64,000 nt of DNA, from NCBI GenBank assembly GCA_040386155.1, contig JAZKFZ010000005.1, forward strand, positions 1-64,000, written 5' to 3'. This document shows positions 42,678 through 50,833 of this stretch, one piece after another (positions within the stretch are counted from its first letter, which is position 1; the number at the start of each line of letters is the position of its first letter). The translations under genes were made by a program, and so were the position numbers. The stretch comes from M0103 sp040386155 (GTDB taxonomy: Bacteria; Bacteroidota; Bacteroidia; Flavobacteriales_D; Crocinitomicaceae). The notes under the pieces are model-generated. The model was not told the origin of the DNA. It saw only the letters and a list, made by a program, of their open reading frames with translations, and ran no database searches.

Positions 42678-42701
42678 CCCCAACTGAGAACAGTTAAGGG
42701 G
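42678..42701 (-). ncRNA. Hairpin leader of the rpsP mRNA
   Basis: On the minus strand the sequence just after the promoter folds as CCCC-tt-AACTG-ttct-CAGTT-GGGG (42701 to 42678). The hairpin would form the very 5' end of the transcript. A second small hairpin (GAGGT/ACCTC, 42656-42642) lies closer to the start codon. I recall S16 leader candidates reported for Flavobacteria, so this may be an autoregulatory leader; I cannot compare it to the published model. Confidence 0.5.
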
Positions 42702-42703
42702 TG

Positions 42704-42733
42704 CAAAGATACTATATTTTTCTAAAAGTGCAA
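42704..42733 (-). promoter_or_regulatory. rpsP-rimM promoter
   Basis: On the minus strand TTG (42733-42731), a 19-base spacer and TATCTTTG (42711-42704) match the Bacteroidota consensus well. Transcription should start close to 42700, giving a leader of about 78 bases. Confidence 0.78.
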
Positions 42734-42802
42734 AGAAATAAGGAAATTCAACTAATTCTCAACCATTTGTTCTCTAAATTCGTTCTAAGCAAAACTGAAA
42801 TT

Positions 42803-44191
42803 GTGAAAAGATTGCGGAATTTTCTTCTAACGGCTATTTTACTTTGTTCGCAGGGGAGAATAGTATATTCACAAAATTCTATTGAAATTTCAGGTGGATT
42901 TCTCAATTCTTTGTTAGGTAAACCAATAGGAATTGGACGAAGTCAAAACACAATTCAAGCATCAATAGGGTTTAATCATCGAATCGCAAATTGGTATAGT
43001 GAGTCTTTCAATCTTGGATATCAATTTTCACAATACTTTTCAGATCGACATATGTCTGTAGGTTTTTCCTATACAGGAAATTTCTATCCGCTTGCTAAAA
43101 AGGGAAACAACTTTCTGTCAATTAACCTAGGAACTTATGTAAATCGATTGTTAGTCATCAAAAAAGGTGAAAATGCTGAATTCATTTATAATCCTTACCC
43201 CAATGGAACTCAATTTGGTGCACTCATGGGAATTTCATTAGAACAGAATATTACAAATTATTTTAACGTCAGAGCTAGGATGCTTTGTCAAAAAGCACTT
43301 ATTAACTTTATCGATGATGAGTGGATAATGGGTTTTCATGTGGGATTTTCCTATATCCTTCCCAAAAAGAATAACACCGAAAAAATTGAAGTGTTGGATA
43401 ACAGAGCAAACTTCAATATAAAGAAATTTACTACATTAGAATTCAAACTTAATTATGCTTCAAATTTTCGTGGAATCCAATTTTTAAATAATTACTCAGA
43501 CTATGGGATCTATAGCTCTAGTTTTTATAAATACAAAATTCAGGGGATTGAAATTGGAACTGCTTATATTTATGAACGTCTCAAAATTGAAGCAAATCTG
43601 GGTCTATTCTCCTATCACAAAAATTTTAACTTTAGATCCACTTCACATGGACATTTTCCTCATGCTCCTAGTGGGATGGTTATTGGTAGCTCCTCTGCTA
43701 ATAGTGATTATTATTCAGCTAAAACTGAATTACTTTCATACAAACTTTCATTAGGGTATAACTTGATCCCCCCCACTGCAAGAGTAAGCCTTTACCCAAT
43801 TGTAACTTTTAATTATTTAGAAGAGATTCATAAGTCGGTTTCGTCAAATTATAGGACTATGAAGTACCACTTTTATTCATCAGGGCCTCCAGGTGGCACA
43901 CCTCATGAAGAGGAGTCGTTTACAACATATACACCTTCAAGAATTTCTACCAACAAATATTTAGCTCATTTTTCATTTGGTATGGACTTAGGAATTCGTG
44001 TTTTCAAGGGATTAAAAGTGAACTTTCAGGCGAATTTCATTTTCATGTACCCTAAAAAAAGTAATTACTTAGTTTACACTAATGACGCAGAGTTAATTGA
44101 CAAACAAAAACTGAATATTTCAATAGGCATAGGCTACCAAATTCCTTTTCAAACTCAGAACAACAGAAAACAAGAAAAAAGAAGGCAATGA
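42803..44191 (+). CDS. Outer-membrane barrel-like protein, first of a pair
   Basis: From the GTG at 42803 the product is 462 residues with a signal peptide of about 24 residues (ending VYSQ). The rest alternates polar and hydrophobic residues with many aromatic strand ends (for example NWYSESFNLGYQFSQYF), as in outer-membrane beta-barrels. The last residues form IGYQIPF before a basic tail. The longer ORF from 42701 would put 34 residues before the signal peptide, so the GTG is preferred. The next gene overlaps by four bases and encodes a paralogue. I do not recognise a family. The pair looks more AT-rich than its neighbours. Confidence 0.6.
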   Translation: MKRLRNFLLTAILLCSQGRIVYSQNSIEISGGFLNSLLGKPIGIGRSQNTIQASIGFNHRIANWYSESFNLGYQFSQYFSDRHMSVGFSYTGNFYPLAKKGNNFLSINLGTYVNRLLVIKKGENAEFIYNPYPNGTQFGALMGISLEQNITNYFNVRARMLCQKALINFIDDEWIMGFHVGFSYILPKKNNTEKIEVLDNRANFNIKKFTTLEFKLNYASNFRGIQFLNNYSDYGIYSSSFYKYKIQGIEIGTAYIYERLKIEANLGLFSYHKNFNFRSTSHGHFPHAPSGMVIGSSSANSDYYSAKTELLSYKLSLGYNLIPPTARVSLYPIVTFNYLEEIHKSVSSNYRTMKYHFYSSGPPGGTPHEEESFTTYTPSRISTNKYLAHFSFGMDLGIRVFKGLKVNFQANFIFMYPKKSNYLVYTNDAELIDKQKLNISIGIGYQIPFQTQNNRKQEKRRQ

Positions 44192-45642
44192 AGTGGAATT
44201 CGAAAATAACGTATTTGCTTTGCTTTCTCTTTTGTTGGCAAGTTAGAAGTTTATCTGCTCAATATTCGTTAGAATTCTCAGGAGGCTACTTAAAAGCACT
44301 CTCAACCTATGCCCCTATTTCAAACACTCATGCCTTTCAAGCAAAAATTGGCTTAATTAGAAAAATAAAACCTTGGTATTCGCACACCTTAGGTCTCACT
44401 CACCAGGTAACGAAACAAAAAGATTATCTGGAAGGTAGTGTCCACGCTTCTTATCTAAGTCAACTATACCCATTTGTGCCTGCTGGAATTGACTTTCTAT
44501 CTGTTGATGTTGGTCTCTTTTACAACCGCTTGCTTTTTTATGACTACTCAACAACTAACAACAAAGTGCAATTTAACTCCGATCTTGAAGGAAATACCCT
44601 TGGATTACAGGCTGGTTTGGGTTTCAATAAAGAAATAAATGAAAAAATTGGAATCGTTGCAAGAGTGTTCTACCAAATGGGAATTGCAGGCTATGACAAC
44701 TCACAACTTTTTGGTATAAATGCAGGAATTAGCTACAACCTTCAAGATAAATTAAAACCACCGAAGGACAATTTTAGGAGTAATAAATTAATGGACTATG
44801 ACTCTAATGTGCGGTATCTTGAAATGAAAATTAATTATACTAGTACTAATCGAAAAATTGAATTAGGTGAGACTTATGATATGGGGTACACTAATGCCGA
44901 ATATTCAATAAATAAACCACAATACACGCTCAATTCTTTTCGGATTGGACTTGGCTATGCAGAAAGAAGATTTGTGGTTGAATTCGATTTCGGACTCACT
45001 TTTTTCAATGAGTCATTCGATCTTCATTATTTTAATCGAACTTACCACCCACATGCTCCAGACTGGATGTCAATTAGTCAATATAATGAAAGACATGACT
45101 TTTACGAAGAAAAAGCGCTCCTATTATCTTGTCAATTTCTTGTTGGTGCAAGGATTCTACATCCAAATTCTAAACTAAATTTTGCACCCATTTTTGGTTT
45201 TTCATACTCACATAAAATTACTCAGAATATTAAATCAAATTATTATACCACCCACAATTACTATTCATCAACTGGAGGAAATAATGGTAATGTCCTAAAT
45301 GAAAATTTCAGCACTGGGACTCCTAGCAAATTGAATTCTAAAAACAAATTCTCAAACTATTTAGTCGGCCTTCAAGCTTATTATACGTTTTTTACCAATT
45401 GGAAAATTAATGGTCAATTAAATTACAACATTAACTTCCCTAATCGATCTATTATAACATACCTTGAAGAAGATCTACTATTTGATAAAGCACTATTTAC
45501 CCTCTCCTTTGGCATCGGATACCAAATTCCTTTTCATAATGAACGAAAATTACAAGAAAGAACAAATTCCATAAAAAAAACAGAAAAACCAAAACGAAAA
45601 ATCAAACAAAGTGCTGGCAAATGGTCTGACGATTGGCGATAA
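44188..45642 (+). CDS. Outer-membrane barrel-like protein, second of a pair
   Basis: This 484-residue paralogue of the preceding gene overlaps it by four bases (ATGA), so translation is coupled. It has a signal peptide (about 1-24, ending LSAQ) and the same opening SLEFSGGYLKAL (SIEISGGFLNSL in the first copy). It also shares GTPSKLNSKNKFSNYLVG (TPSRISTNKYLAHFSFG in the first) and the end SFGIGYQIPFHNERK (SIGIGYQIPFQTQNN). The tail beyond the barrel is Lys/Arg-rich and differs. I infer a tandem duplication of an outer-membrane protein; the ligand is unknown. Confidence 0.6.
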   Translation: MKWNSKITYLLCFLFCWQVRSLSAQYSLEFSGGYLKALSTYAPISNTHAFQAKIGLIRKIKPWYSHTLGLTHQVTKQKDYLEGSVHASYLSQLYPFVPAGIDFLSVDVGLFYNRLLFYDYSTTNNKVQFNSDLEGNTLGLQAGLGFNKEINEKIGIVARVFYQMGIAGYDNSQLFGINAGISYNLQDKLKPPKDNFRSNKLMDYDSNVRYLEMKINYTSTNRKIELGETYDMGYTNAEYSINKPQYTLNSFRIGLGYAERRFVVEFDFGLTFFNESFDLHYFNRTYHPHAPDWMSISQYNERHDFYEEKALLLSCQFLVGARILHPNSKLNFAPIFGFSYSHKITQNIKSNYYTTHNYYSSTGGNNGNVLNENFSTGTPSKLNSKNKFSNYLVGLQAYYTFFTNWKINGQLNYNINFPNRSIITYLEEDLLFDKALFTLSFGIGYQIPFHNERKLQERTNSIKKTEKPKRKIKQSAGKWSDDWR

Positions 45643-45661
45643 AGTTTACTATCTTCGCGCC

Positions 45662-46099
45662 ATGGAAATTCGAGAACTTTTGACAACAGATGATATGTTG
45701 CTCCACATTGACGTACTCAATGAATTGTACCCCAATTTATTAGTGGATGCTTTGGCAAATGATTTAGAGCTCATGATCTCAAACGGCTATGGACAAGTGG
45801 CAGTGTTTGAAAATGAAGAATGTCTGGGACTTACTGGATTCTGGATCAACAAGAAACTGTGGTGTGAAAAATACCTCGAAATCGACAATTTTATCGTGCG
45901 TGAAAAACACAGATCGAAAGGCGTTGGGCAATTCATTATTGATTATTTAGTGCAAAAAGCAAAAAATGAAAACTGCTCAATTATTACCCTCGACTCCTAT
46001 CGAGATAATACAAAAGCACATCAATTGTTCCTTCGGAATGAATTTCAACCGAAAGGAATTCATTTTGTGAAATTTTTAGACAAAAGTGCTATTCGCTAA
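45662..46099 (+). CDS. GNAT-family N-acetyltransferase
   Basis: From the ATG at 45662 the product is 145 residues with a GNAT fold. The acetyl-CoA loop is IDNFIVREKHRSKGVGQFIIDYLVQKA (equivalent to RxxGxG/A) and a later TLDSYRDNTKAHQLFLRNEF block completes motif B. The substrate cannot be named. The longer ORF reaching back to 45611 overlaps the preceding coding region and is not preferred. The 3' end overlaps the convergent DtxR gene by 11 bases. Confidence 0.8.
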   Translation: MEIRELLTTDDMLLHIDVLNELYPNLLVDALANDLELMISNGYGQVAVFENEECLGLTGFWINKKLWCEKYLEIDNFIVREKHRSKGVGQFIIDYLVQKAKNENCSIITLDSYRDNTKAHQLFLRNEFQPKGIHFVKFLDKSAIR

Positions 46100-46805
46100 A
46101 AATACAGCTCGTCTTTCCACAGTTTTTTCCTTTTACGCAAATCGGACAAGTAATTAAAAAATTAAGGGCTGATTTTTCAGTCAAGGTATGCGTACCATTT
46201 TCTGTTTGCAAGGCAATCAAGCCTTCATACGAATTCTTGGAAAGCACTTTTAATGACTTCCCAATTTTTAGATCCATACGATCAGCAAAAGATAAAAAAT
46301 CAAATGAGCTGTCTTTCACAGCCAACACATATCCTTCCTTCCCAACAGCAAGTTCCGACAATGGTTTGTTCAATGGAACTAAAATAGTACCTACTTTATC
46401 TGGGATGGGTTCTCCATGTGGATCAAAACGAGGAAAACCTAGTAATTCCTCCACTCTAGCTATCAATTTGTGCGATTTTACATGCTCTAATTGCTCCGCA
46501 ATTTCATTAATTTCATGCCACGAAAAATTGAGGTAATCAGCTAAAAAGGCCTTCCAAATTCGATTTTTTCGCAGCAATTCAACGCCCAGCAATCTGCCCT
46601 TCTCCGTTAAATGAATTTTCCCATACGCCTCAAAATCAACCAATGCTTGCGCTTGCAACTTTTTCACCATATTGTTTACAGAAGATGGTGCAACTGCTAA
46701 TCGCTCTGCTAATTCACTTGAAGTGCAACCATCTGTTCGATTATTTCCATCCTGAAACTCAAATAAAGTCAATGTCTTAAGGTACTTTTCTACAGTTGAA
46801 GTCAC
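46089..46805 (-). CDS. DtxR/MntR-family metal-dependent regulator with Cys-rich tail
   Basis: This 238-residue regulator starts at a GTG. It has an N-terminal winged helix (about 1-70; SSELAERLAVAPSSVNNMVKKL), a metal-binding dimer domain (about 75-135; NRIWKAFL and HEINEIAEQLEHVKSHKL) and a C-terminal FeoA/SH3-like domain (about 140-215). Such proteins bind Fe2+ or Mn2+ and repress metal uptake genes. An addition follows: the tail LITCPICVKGKNCGKTSC places Cys220, Cys223, Cys229 and Cys234 in a CX2CX5CX4C pattern that could bind an Fe-S cluster or zinc. Candidate operators lie just upstream. No metal uptake gene is in the window. Confidence 0.88.
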   Translation of the reverse strand: MTSTVEKYLKTLTLFEFQDGNNRTDGCTSSELAERLAVAPSSVNNMVKKLQAQALVDFEAYGKIHLTEKGRLLGVELLRKNRIWKAFLADYLNFSWHEINEIAEQLEHVKSHKLIARVEELLGFPRFDPHGEPIPDKVGTILVPLNKPLSELAVGKEGYVLAVKDSSFDFLSFADRMDLKIGKSLKVLSKNSYEGLIALQTENGTHTLTEKSALNFLITCPICVKGKNCGKTSCIFSE

Positions 46806-46826
46806 AACGAAAAAATTTTATTTCTA

Positions 46827-46834
46827 CAAAACTA
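46827..46834 (-). promoter_or_regulatory. -7 box of the DtxR-family gene
   Basis: On the minus strand TAGTTTTG matches TAnnTTTG, 21 bases upstream of the GTG start. The -33 region falls inside the palindromes at 46849-46882. Confidence 0.45.
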
Positions 46835-46848
46835 AAAATAAAATTAGT

Positions 46849-46882
46849 ATTAATATAAATTAATAATTTAGATGAATCTAAA
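46849..46882. promoter_or_regulatory. Candidate metal-regulator operators
   Basis: Two inverted repeats of 16 bases lie upstream of the DtxR-family gene: ATTAAT-ataa-ATTAAT (46849-46864) and TTTAGA-tgaa-TCTAAA (46867-46882). The second has the TTTAG...CTAAA outline of DtxR/MntR boxes. Both would cover the -33 region of the regulator gene, a good arrangement for autorepression. The surrounding DNA is very AT-rich, which raises the chance of random palindromes. Confidence 0.5.
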
Positions 46883-46898
46883 AATTATATTTATATAG

Positions 46899-47666
46899 CT
46901 AAAACTCTTCAAGTAATGGCTTGTAGTTGGTAGCTATCGTCTTTCTTGAGAATGCATTAAAATGCCACCACTCACTAGGAATATTGGAAAATTTTTGACT
47001 ATTCATTACACGACGAAGTAGCTTTCTATTATTCACTTGTACTTGCGTCAACTCACCTTTCTCCAGAAAATACTGTTCTTTTGATGGGTAGGCGATTTTT
47101 CGAATATCATCGAATCCTGCCCCCATATCCAATGGTTTTCCTTGAGCATCACAAATTGTTATGTCAACGGCCGCCCCATAATTGTGGACACTTCTGTTTT
47201 TAGGATTGGAGACAAACAATCCTCTTCTACTCACTGGAATTGAATCAAGCGCATCCCACATTTTTTGCTGCACACTAACTGGACGAATTGCATCGTACAC
47301 CAATAAATGAAGCTTTGGATCTATGGAATTTAAAAAGTCTTGACATTTCCCCAATCGAACTGCGACTTCTCTCAAAAGATAAGCATCATCTATTTTAGCG
47401 TACAACTGCTGATGCATAAAATTATCTGCTGAAGCGTATTTCAAATCAACAAAAATAGACGGGTTGATATCAGTTACCTTCACTAAATTGAGCGATTGAA
47501 GTACAGTAGAATCGATCAGTTGTTTTTTAGCTAAAGGGTGATGAGCTATAGAAGAATCCAACTCAACACTTTTATCCTCTTCCACTTTGGAAACATTCTT
47601 ATTGTTCTCTTGGCTAGAACAAGCTAACAAAATACTGCAAGGAACAATAAATTTTAGATTTCGCAT
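46899..47666 (-). CDS. D-alanyl-D-alanine dipeptidase lipoprotein (M15D)
   Basis: From the ATG at 47666 the product is 255 residues with a lipoprotein signal (lipobox LLAC, Cys16). The rest is an M15D dipeptidase of the VanX/DdpX type. The zinc ligands are in SVHNYGAAVDITIC (His and Asp) and EWWHFNAF (His, with Glu as base), and VYDAIRPVSVQ supplies the conserved Arg. Enzymes of this group hydrolyse D-Ala-D-Ala released from the wall; lipid anchoring places it in the periplasm, suggesting recycling rather than vancomycin resistance. No van genes are near. Confidence 0.87.
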   Translation of the reverse strand: MRNLKFIVPCSILLACSSQENNKNVSKVEEDKSVELDSSIAHHPLAKKQLIDSTVLQSLNLVKVTDINPSIFVDLKYASADNFMHQQLYAKIDDAYLLREVAVRLGKCQDFLNSIDPKLHLLVYDAIRPVSVQQKMWDALDSIPVSRRGLFVSNPKNRSVHNYGAAVDITICDAQGKPLDMGAGFDDIRKIAYPSKEQYFLEKGELTQVQVNNRKLLRRVMNSQKFSNIPSEWWHFNAFSRKTIATNYKPLLEEF

Positions 47667-47683
47667 GGGACAAAGTTGAGAAA

Positions 47684-47717
47684 TTGATTTCATTTTAAAA
47701 CAAACTGACTAAATTTG
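47684..47717 (+). promoter_or_regulatory. Aminotransferase promoter
   Basis: TTG (47684-47686), a 23-base spacer and TAAATTTG (47710-47717) fit the consensus, 17 bases before the ATG at 47735. A near-consensus -7 box for the divergent dipeptidase (minus strand CAACTTTG, 47671-47678) lies close by, so the two promoters nearly overlap. Confidence 0.55.
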
Positions 47718-47734
47718 CTGACAAAATATCAGTT

Positions 47735-48931
47735 ATGCCAAAAATTTCAAATAAAGCGATCGAAATGCCTGCGTCTCCAATTCGTAAATTGGTTCCATTT
47801 GCTGAAATGGCAAAAAAACAAGGTAAAATAGTCTATCATTTGAATATTGGTCAGCCTGACATTGAAACACCTGAAGTTGCATTAAATGCAATGAAGAATA
47901 TCGATCGTACAGTGATTGAATACAGTCACTCAGCTGGATTTGAAAGTTACCGCAATAATTTATCTGCTTTTTATAAAAGGACAGGTTTACCAGTTGAACC
48001 AGAAGATATTATCATCACCACAGGTGGGTCGGAAGCCTTAATATTTGGTTTCATGGCAACATGTAATTCGGGCGATGAAATTATTATTCCAGAACCATTT
48101 TACGCCAATTACAATGGCTTCGCAAAAATGTCGGATGTGACAGTTGTTCCGGTAACAGCGACCATCGAAAGCGGATTTGCACTTCCTCCTATTTCAGAAA
48201 TTGAGGCGAAAATCACTTCAAAAACGAAAGCAATAGTAATTTGTAACCCTGGAAATCCGACAGGATATCTTTATTCTCAGACAGAATTGGAGCAACTACG
48301 CGATATTGTGAAGAAGCATGATTTATTCCTTTTTGCAGATGAAGTGTACCGCGAATTCTGTTATGATGGCGCAAAACCATTTTCAGTACTCAACCTATCT
48401 GGCATCGAAGAAAATGTAATCATGATTGATTCCGTTTCTAAACGTTACTCGATGTGCGGTGCTCGAATTGGAGCTATTGTCTCTAAAAATAAAGAATTAA
48501 TGCAGTCCGTATTAAAGTTTGGACAAGCACGATTGTCGCCTCCAACTGTGGATCAAATTATGGCGGAAGCAGCATTGGATACGCCGCAATCTTATTTTGA
48601 TGATGTGGTAGCAGAATATGTGGAGCGCAGAAACATTATGGTAGATGGATTGAACACAATTCCTGGAGTTTTTTGTCCTAAACCGAGTGGTGCATTTTAT
48701 TGTGTCGCAAAATTTCCTGTTGATGATGCGGAAAAATTCTGTCAATGGCTCTTGGAAGATTTCGAATACAAAGGGCAAACTGTGATGATGGCACCAGCAA
48801 ACGGGTTCTACTCTACTCCTGGAAAGGGAAAAGATGAAGCACGTATTGCTTATGTTCTCAACCAACAATCCCTCAAAAATGCGGTGGAATGTTTAGCCGA
48901 AGCTTTGAAAGTATATCCGGGCAGAATTTAA
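47735..48931 (+). CDS. PLP-dependent aminotransferase, class I/II
   Basis: This 398-residue fold-type I aminotransferase resembles aspartate aminotransferases of the Thermus/Bacillus type. It has the cofactor-binding blocks TTGGSEALIFGF, NPGNPTGYLYS and FADEVYREF. The internal aldimine Lys is in DSVSKRYSMCGARIGAIVS, whose Arg anchors the phosphate. Aspartate or a broad range of amino donors is likely. Its 3' end overlaps the convergent T9SS cargo gene by four bases. Confidence 0.9.
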   Translation: MPKISNKAIEMPASPIRKLVPFAEMAKKQGKIVYHLNIGQPDIETPEVALNAMKNIDRTVIEYSHSAGFESYRNNLSAFYKRTGLPVEPEDIIITTGGSEALIFGFMATCNSGDEIIIPEPFYANYNGFAKMSDVTVVPVTATIESGFALPPISEIEAKITSKTKAIVICNPGNPTGYLYSQTELEQLRDIVKKHDLFLFADEVYREFCYDGAKPFSVLNLSGIEENVIMIDSVSKRYSMCGARIGAIVSKNKELMQSVLKFGQARLSPPTVDQIMAEAALDTPQSYFDDVVAEYVERRNIMVDGLNTIPGVFCPKPSGAFYCVAKFPVDDAEKFCQWLLEDFEYKGQTVMMAPANGFYSTPGKGKDEARIAYVLNQQSLKNAVECLAEALKVYPGRI

Positions 48932-49707
48932 TTTTTCACAAAGCGAACAATCGACTGCTGACCATTTTGAGATGTCAGTTCGCAGATGTTCGTACCATTT
49001 TTCAAATCAGAAAGATTTAAACTAATTTGATTGGAATTGAATGTTCTTGCAGCAACTTGTTGACCTGTAATTGAGATAATTCGAGCCGAAGTGATTGTTT
49101 CAGCACTTGAAATATTCAAGACTTCAGAAGCTGGATTTGGATACATTTTAACATCGAAACTAAATTCATTGGTGCCAACAAAATCGTTTGTGCCACCGAA
49201 CACAATCGAATTAATTGTCCAAGAACCTACTGCACTTGTATCTAAATAACCATTCCCCATCCAAACAACAAAATTGGTGTCTGTGAAATCAAAAGCTGTT
49301 GGGAAATTGATGAGTACGTCCATTGCCGTTGGTGTAGCAGCCGAAGTACAACCTGCACAGCCCCAATCGATTTTGGTAGCAGATAAAACAGCAAAACCAC
49401 CTATTTGTAATAGGTTATTGCTCACATCTAAGTAGTTGCCATCTTTTGAAACTAAAAATGTAAAATCGTCTGCATATGCAGAATTTAATGAATAGGTAAA
49501 ATCCATATCTATTTCCACAGAAGAAATTACACCGCTAATTTGAGGAACTGAATTTCCTTGAAAAGTAAAAGTACCTGCCGAACCTTGAAAAATTGGGTAA
49601 AAGCTTCCTCCTATCTCTGGTCCGAATACTTGAGGTCCTGAAAATGATACTTGAGAATAGCTTATTGTTGCAAGAAGAAAAGTAAGTGCGAGTACTATTG
49701 TTTTCAT
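48928..49707 (-). CDS. T9SS cargo protein, paralogue of the next gene
   Basis: The 259-residue product has a signal peptide (1-18, ending SYSQ), a beta-rich domain of about 160 residues and a C-terminal type A sorting domain (VKMYPNPASEVLNISS ... RFVKN). The domain contains PIFQGSAGTFTFQG, LLQIGGF, a two-Cys loop WGCAGC, and NFVVWMGNGYLDTSAVGSWTINS. I do not recognise the domain, but the neighbouring gene encodes a close paralogue. It is probably secreted and attached at the surface. Confidence 0.82.
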   Translation of the reverse strand: MKTIVLALTFLLATISYSQVSFSGPQVFGPEIGGSFYPIFQGSAGTFTFQGNSVPQISGVISSVEIDMDFTYSLNSAYADDFTFLVSKDGNYLDVSNNLLQIGGFAVLSATKIDWGCAGCTSAATPTAMDVLINFPTAFDFTDTNFVVWMGNGYLDTSAVGSWTINSIVFGGTNDFVGTNEFSFDVKMYPNPASEVLNISSAETITSARIISITGQQVAARTFNSNQISLNLSDLKNGTNICELTSQNGQQSIVRFVKN

Positions 49708-49735
49708 AGTGATGTATTTAAGTGTAAAAGTATCA

Positions 49736-49743
49736 CAAATCTA
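49736..49743 (-). promoter_or_regulatory. -7 box of the first T9SS paralogue
   Basis: On the minus strand TAGATTTG matches TAnnTTTG, 28 bases before the start at 49707. No -33 TTG is present where expected; the terminator of the neighbouring gene occupies that region. Confidence 0.4.
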
Positions 49744-49760
49744 TGTGAAATTATTGGAAT

Positions 49761-49794
49761 AAAAAAAGTCCTCTCGAATTAACGAGAGGACTTT
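49761..49794 (-). terminator. Intrinsic terminator of the second T9SS paralogue
   Basis: A perfect 12-base stem AAAGTCCTCTCG/CGAGAGGACTTT (49765-49776, 49783-49794) with loop AATTAA is followed on the minus strand by a T run. It separates the two paralogous cargo genes, so they are transcribed apart. Confidence 0.88.
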
Positions 49795-49813
49795 AAGTAT
49801 TAATAGTAAACTA

Positions 49814-50605
49814 TTAGTTTTTTGCAAAAGTTCCAGTTGCGATAGCACCTGAAGCAGTCATAACACGGTAGATGTACATTCCTGAATTAAGGTCAGTAAC
49901 ATTTACAGAAGCAGTTGTTGAAGTAGCAACTACTTTTCCGTCTAAAGAAAGAACTTCAACCGAAGCAACTTCTTGATCCATTTTAATGTTTAATACATCG
50001 TTTGCCGGGTTAGGGTAAACTGAAGAAGAAATTGAAGCTTCATTAATACCTACAACTTGAGTAACACCTGCAAAAGACATTGAGTTAATTGTCCAAGAAC
50101 CAGAATTAGTTGCAGGATCTGCATCAACATATCCGTTAGCCAACCAAATAATCATTGTAGAACCTGTAAAATCCATTGCTGCGAATGAGTTTACAGTTCC
50201 TGTTACTGGAGTACTAAGTGTTGCAACATCACATGCAGGCTCACATCCCCAAGCAAATTTGTTTGCAGGTACGAAGTTACTGAAACCACCAACTTGTAGT
50301 AAGTAATTAGCTGCTTGGCTCAAATCTGGACCAGAAGTTACCAAGATAGTAAGGTCATTAGCATAAGTATCATTAGTAGATGCAGTTAAAATTGCATCCA
50401 TTGTAACACCTGTTAAAGATCCTGTAATTTTAGGGATTTGAACACCAGGAGACATTTCTGTAGTTCCGGCAGATCCTTGAAAAATAGGAGCAACAGTTCC
50501 ACCCATAATGTTGTCAAATGGAATAGGTCCAGTAACGTTAATTTGTGCTGTTGCACTCATTGTCATTGCTACACCTACTACTAAAGAAAGTAAAGTTTTT
50601 TTCAT
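49814..50605 (-). CDS. T9SS cargo protein, paralogue of the preceding gene
   Basis: The 263-residue product has a signal peptide (1-20, ending TAQ), the same beta-rich domain as the neighbour (PIFQGSAGTTEMSPG, LLQVGGFSNF, WGCEPAC and STMIIWLANGYVDADP) and a type A sorting domain (SSVYPNPANDVLNIKM ... GTFAKN). The conserved two-Cys loop may form a disulfide. It has its own good promoter and terminator. The function of the domain is unknown. Confidence 0.82.
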   Translation of the reverse strand: MKKTLLSLVVGVAMTMSATAQINVTGPIPFDNIMGGTVAPIFQGSAGTTEMSPGVQIPKITGSLTGVTMDAILTASTNDTYANDLTILVTSGPDLSQAANYLLQVGGFSNFVPANKFAWGCEPACDVATLSTPVTGTVNSFAAMDFTGSTMIIWLANGYVDADPATNSGSWTINSMSFAGVTQVVGINEASISSSVYPNPANDVLNIKMDQEVASVEVLSLDGKVVATSTTASVNVTDLNSGMYIYRVMTASGAIATGTFAKN

Positions 50606-50634
50606 AATCGTTAATTTTTAAGTTTAATATGCAA

Positions 50635-50663
50635 CAAATATAAATGAAAATTTAAAGAAACAA
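50635..50663 (-). promoter_or_regulatory. Promoter of the second T9SS paralogue
   Basis: On the minus strand TTG (50663-50661), an 18-base spacer and TATATTTG (50642-50635) match the Bacteroidota consensus. The start codon is 29 bases downstream. Confidence 0.72.
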
Positions 50664-50833
50664 TAATATTGAAGGCAATTGAATATTAACAAATTCGTGT
50701 TTAATCATCTAAATAGCGCGTGTTTATTGGAAATTGCTATTATTTAACCGATTTATCTTCAAATAAATTTTGCAGAAATTACAATAATTAACTTTAAATT
50801 AATACCTTAGACCCGCTAAAACAAAAACATTTT

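Noticed and set aside
46899..47666. Vancomycin-resistance VanX
   Set aside because: The M15D motifs fit, but it is a lipoprotein without vanH or vanA neighbours, so cell-wall recycling is the simpler reading.
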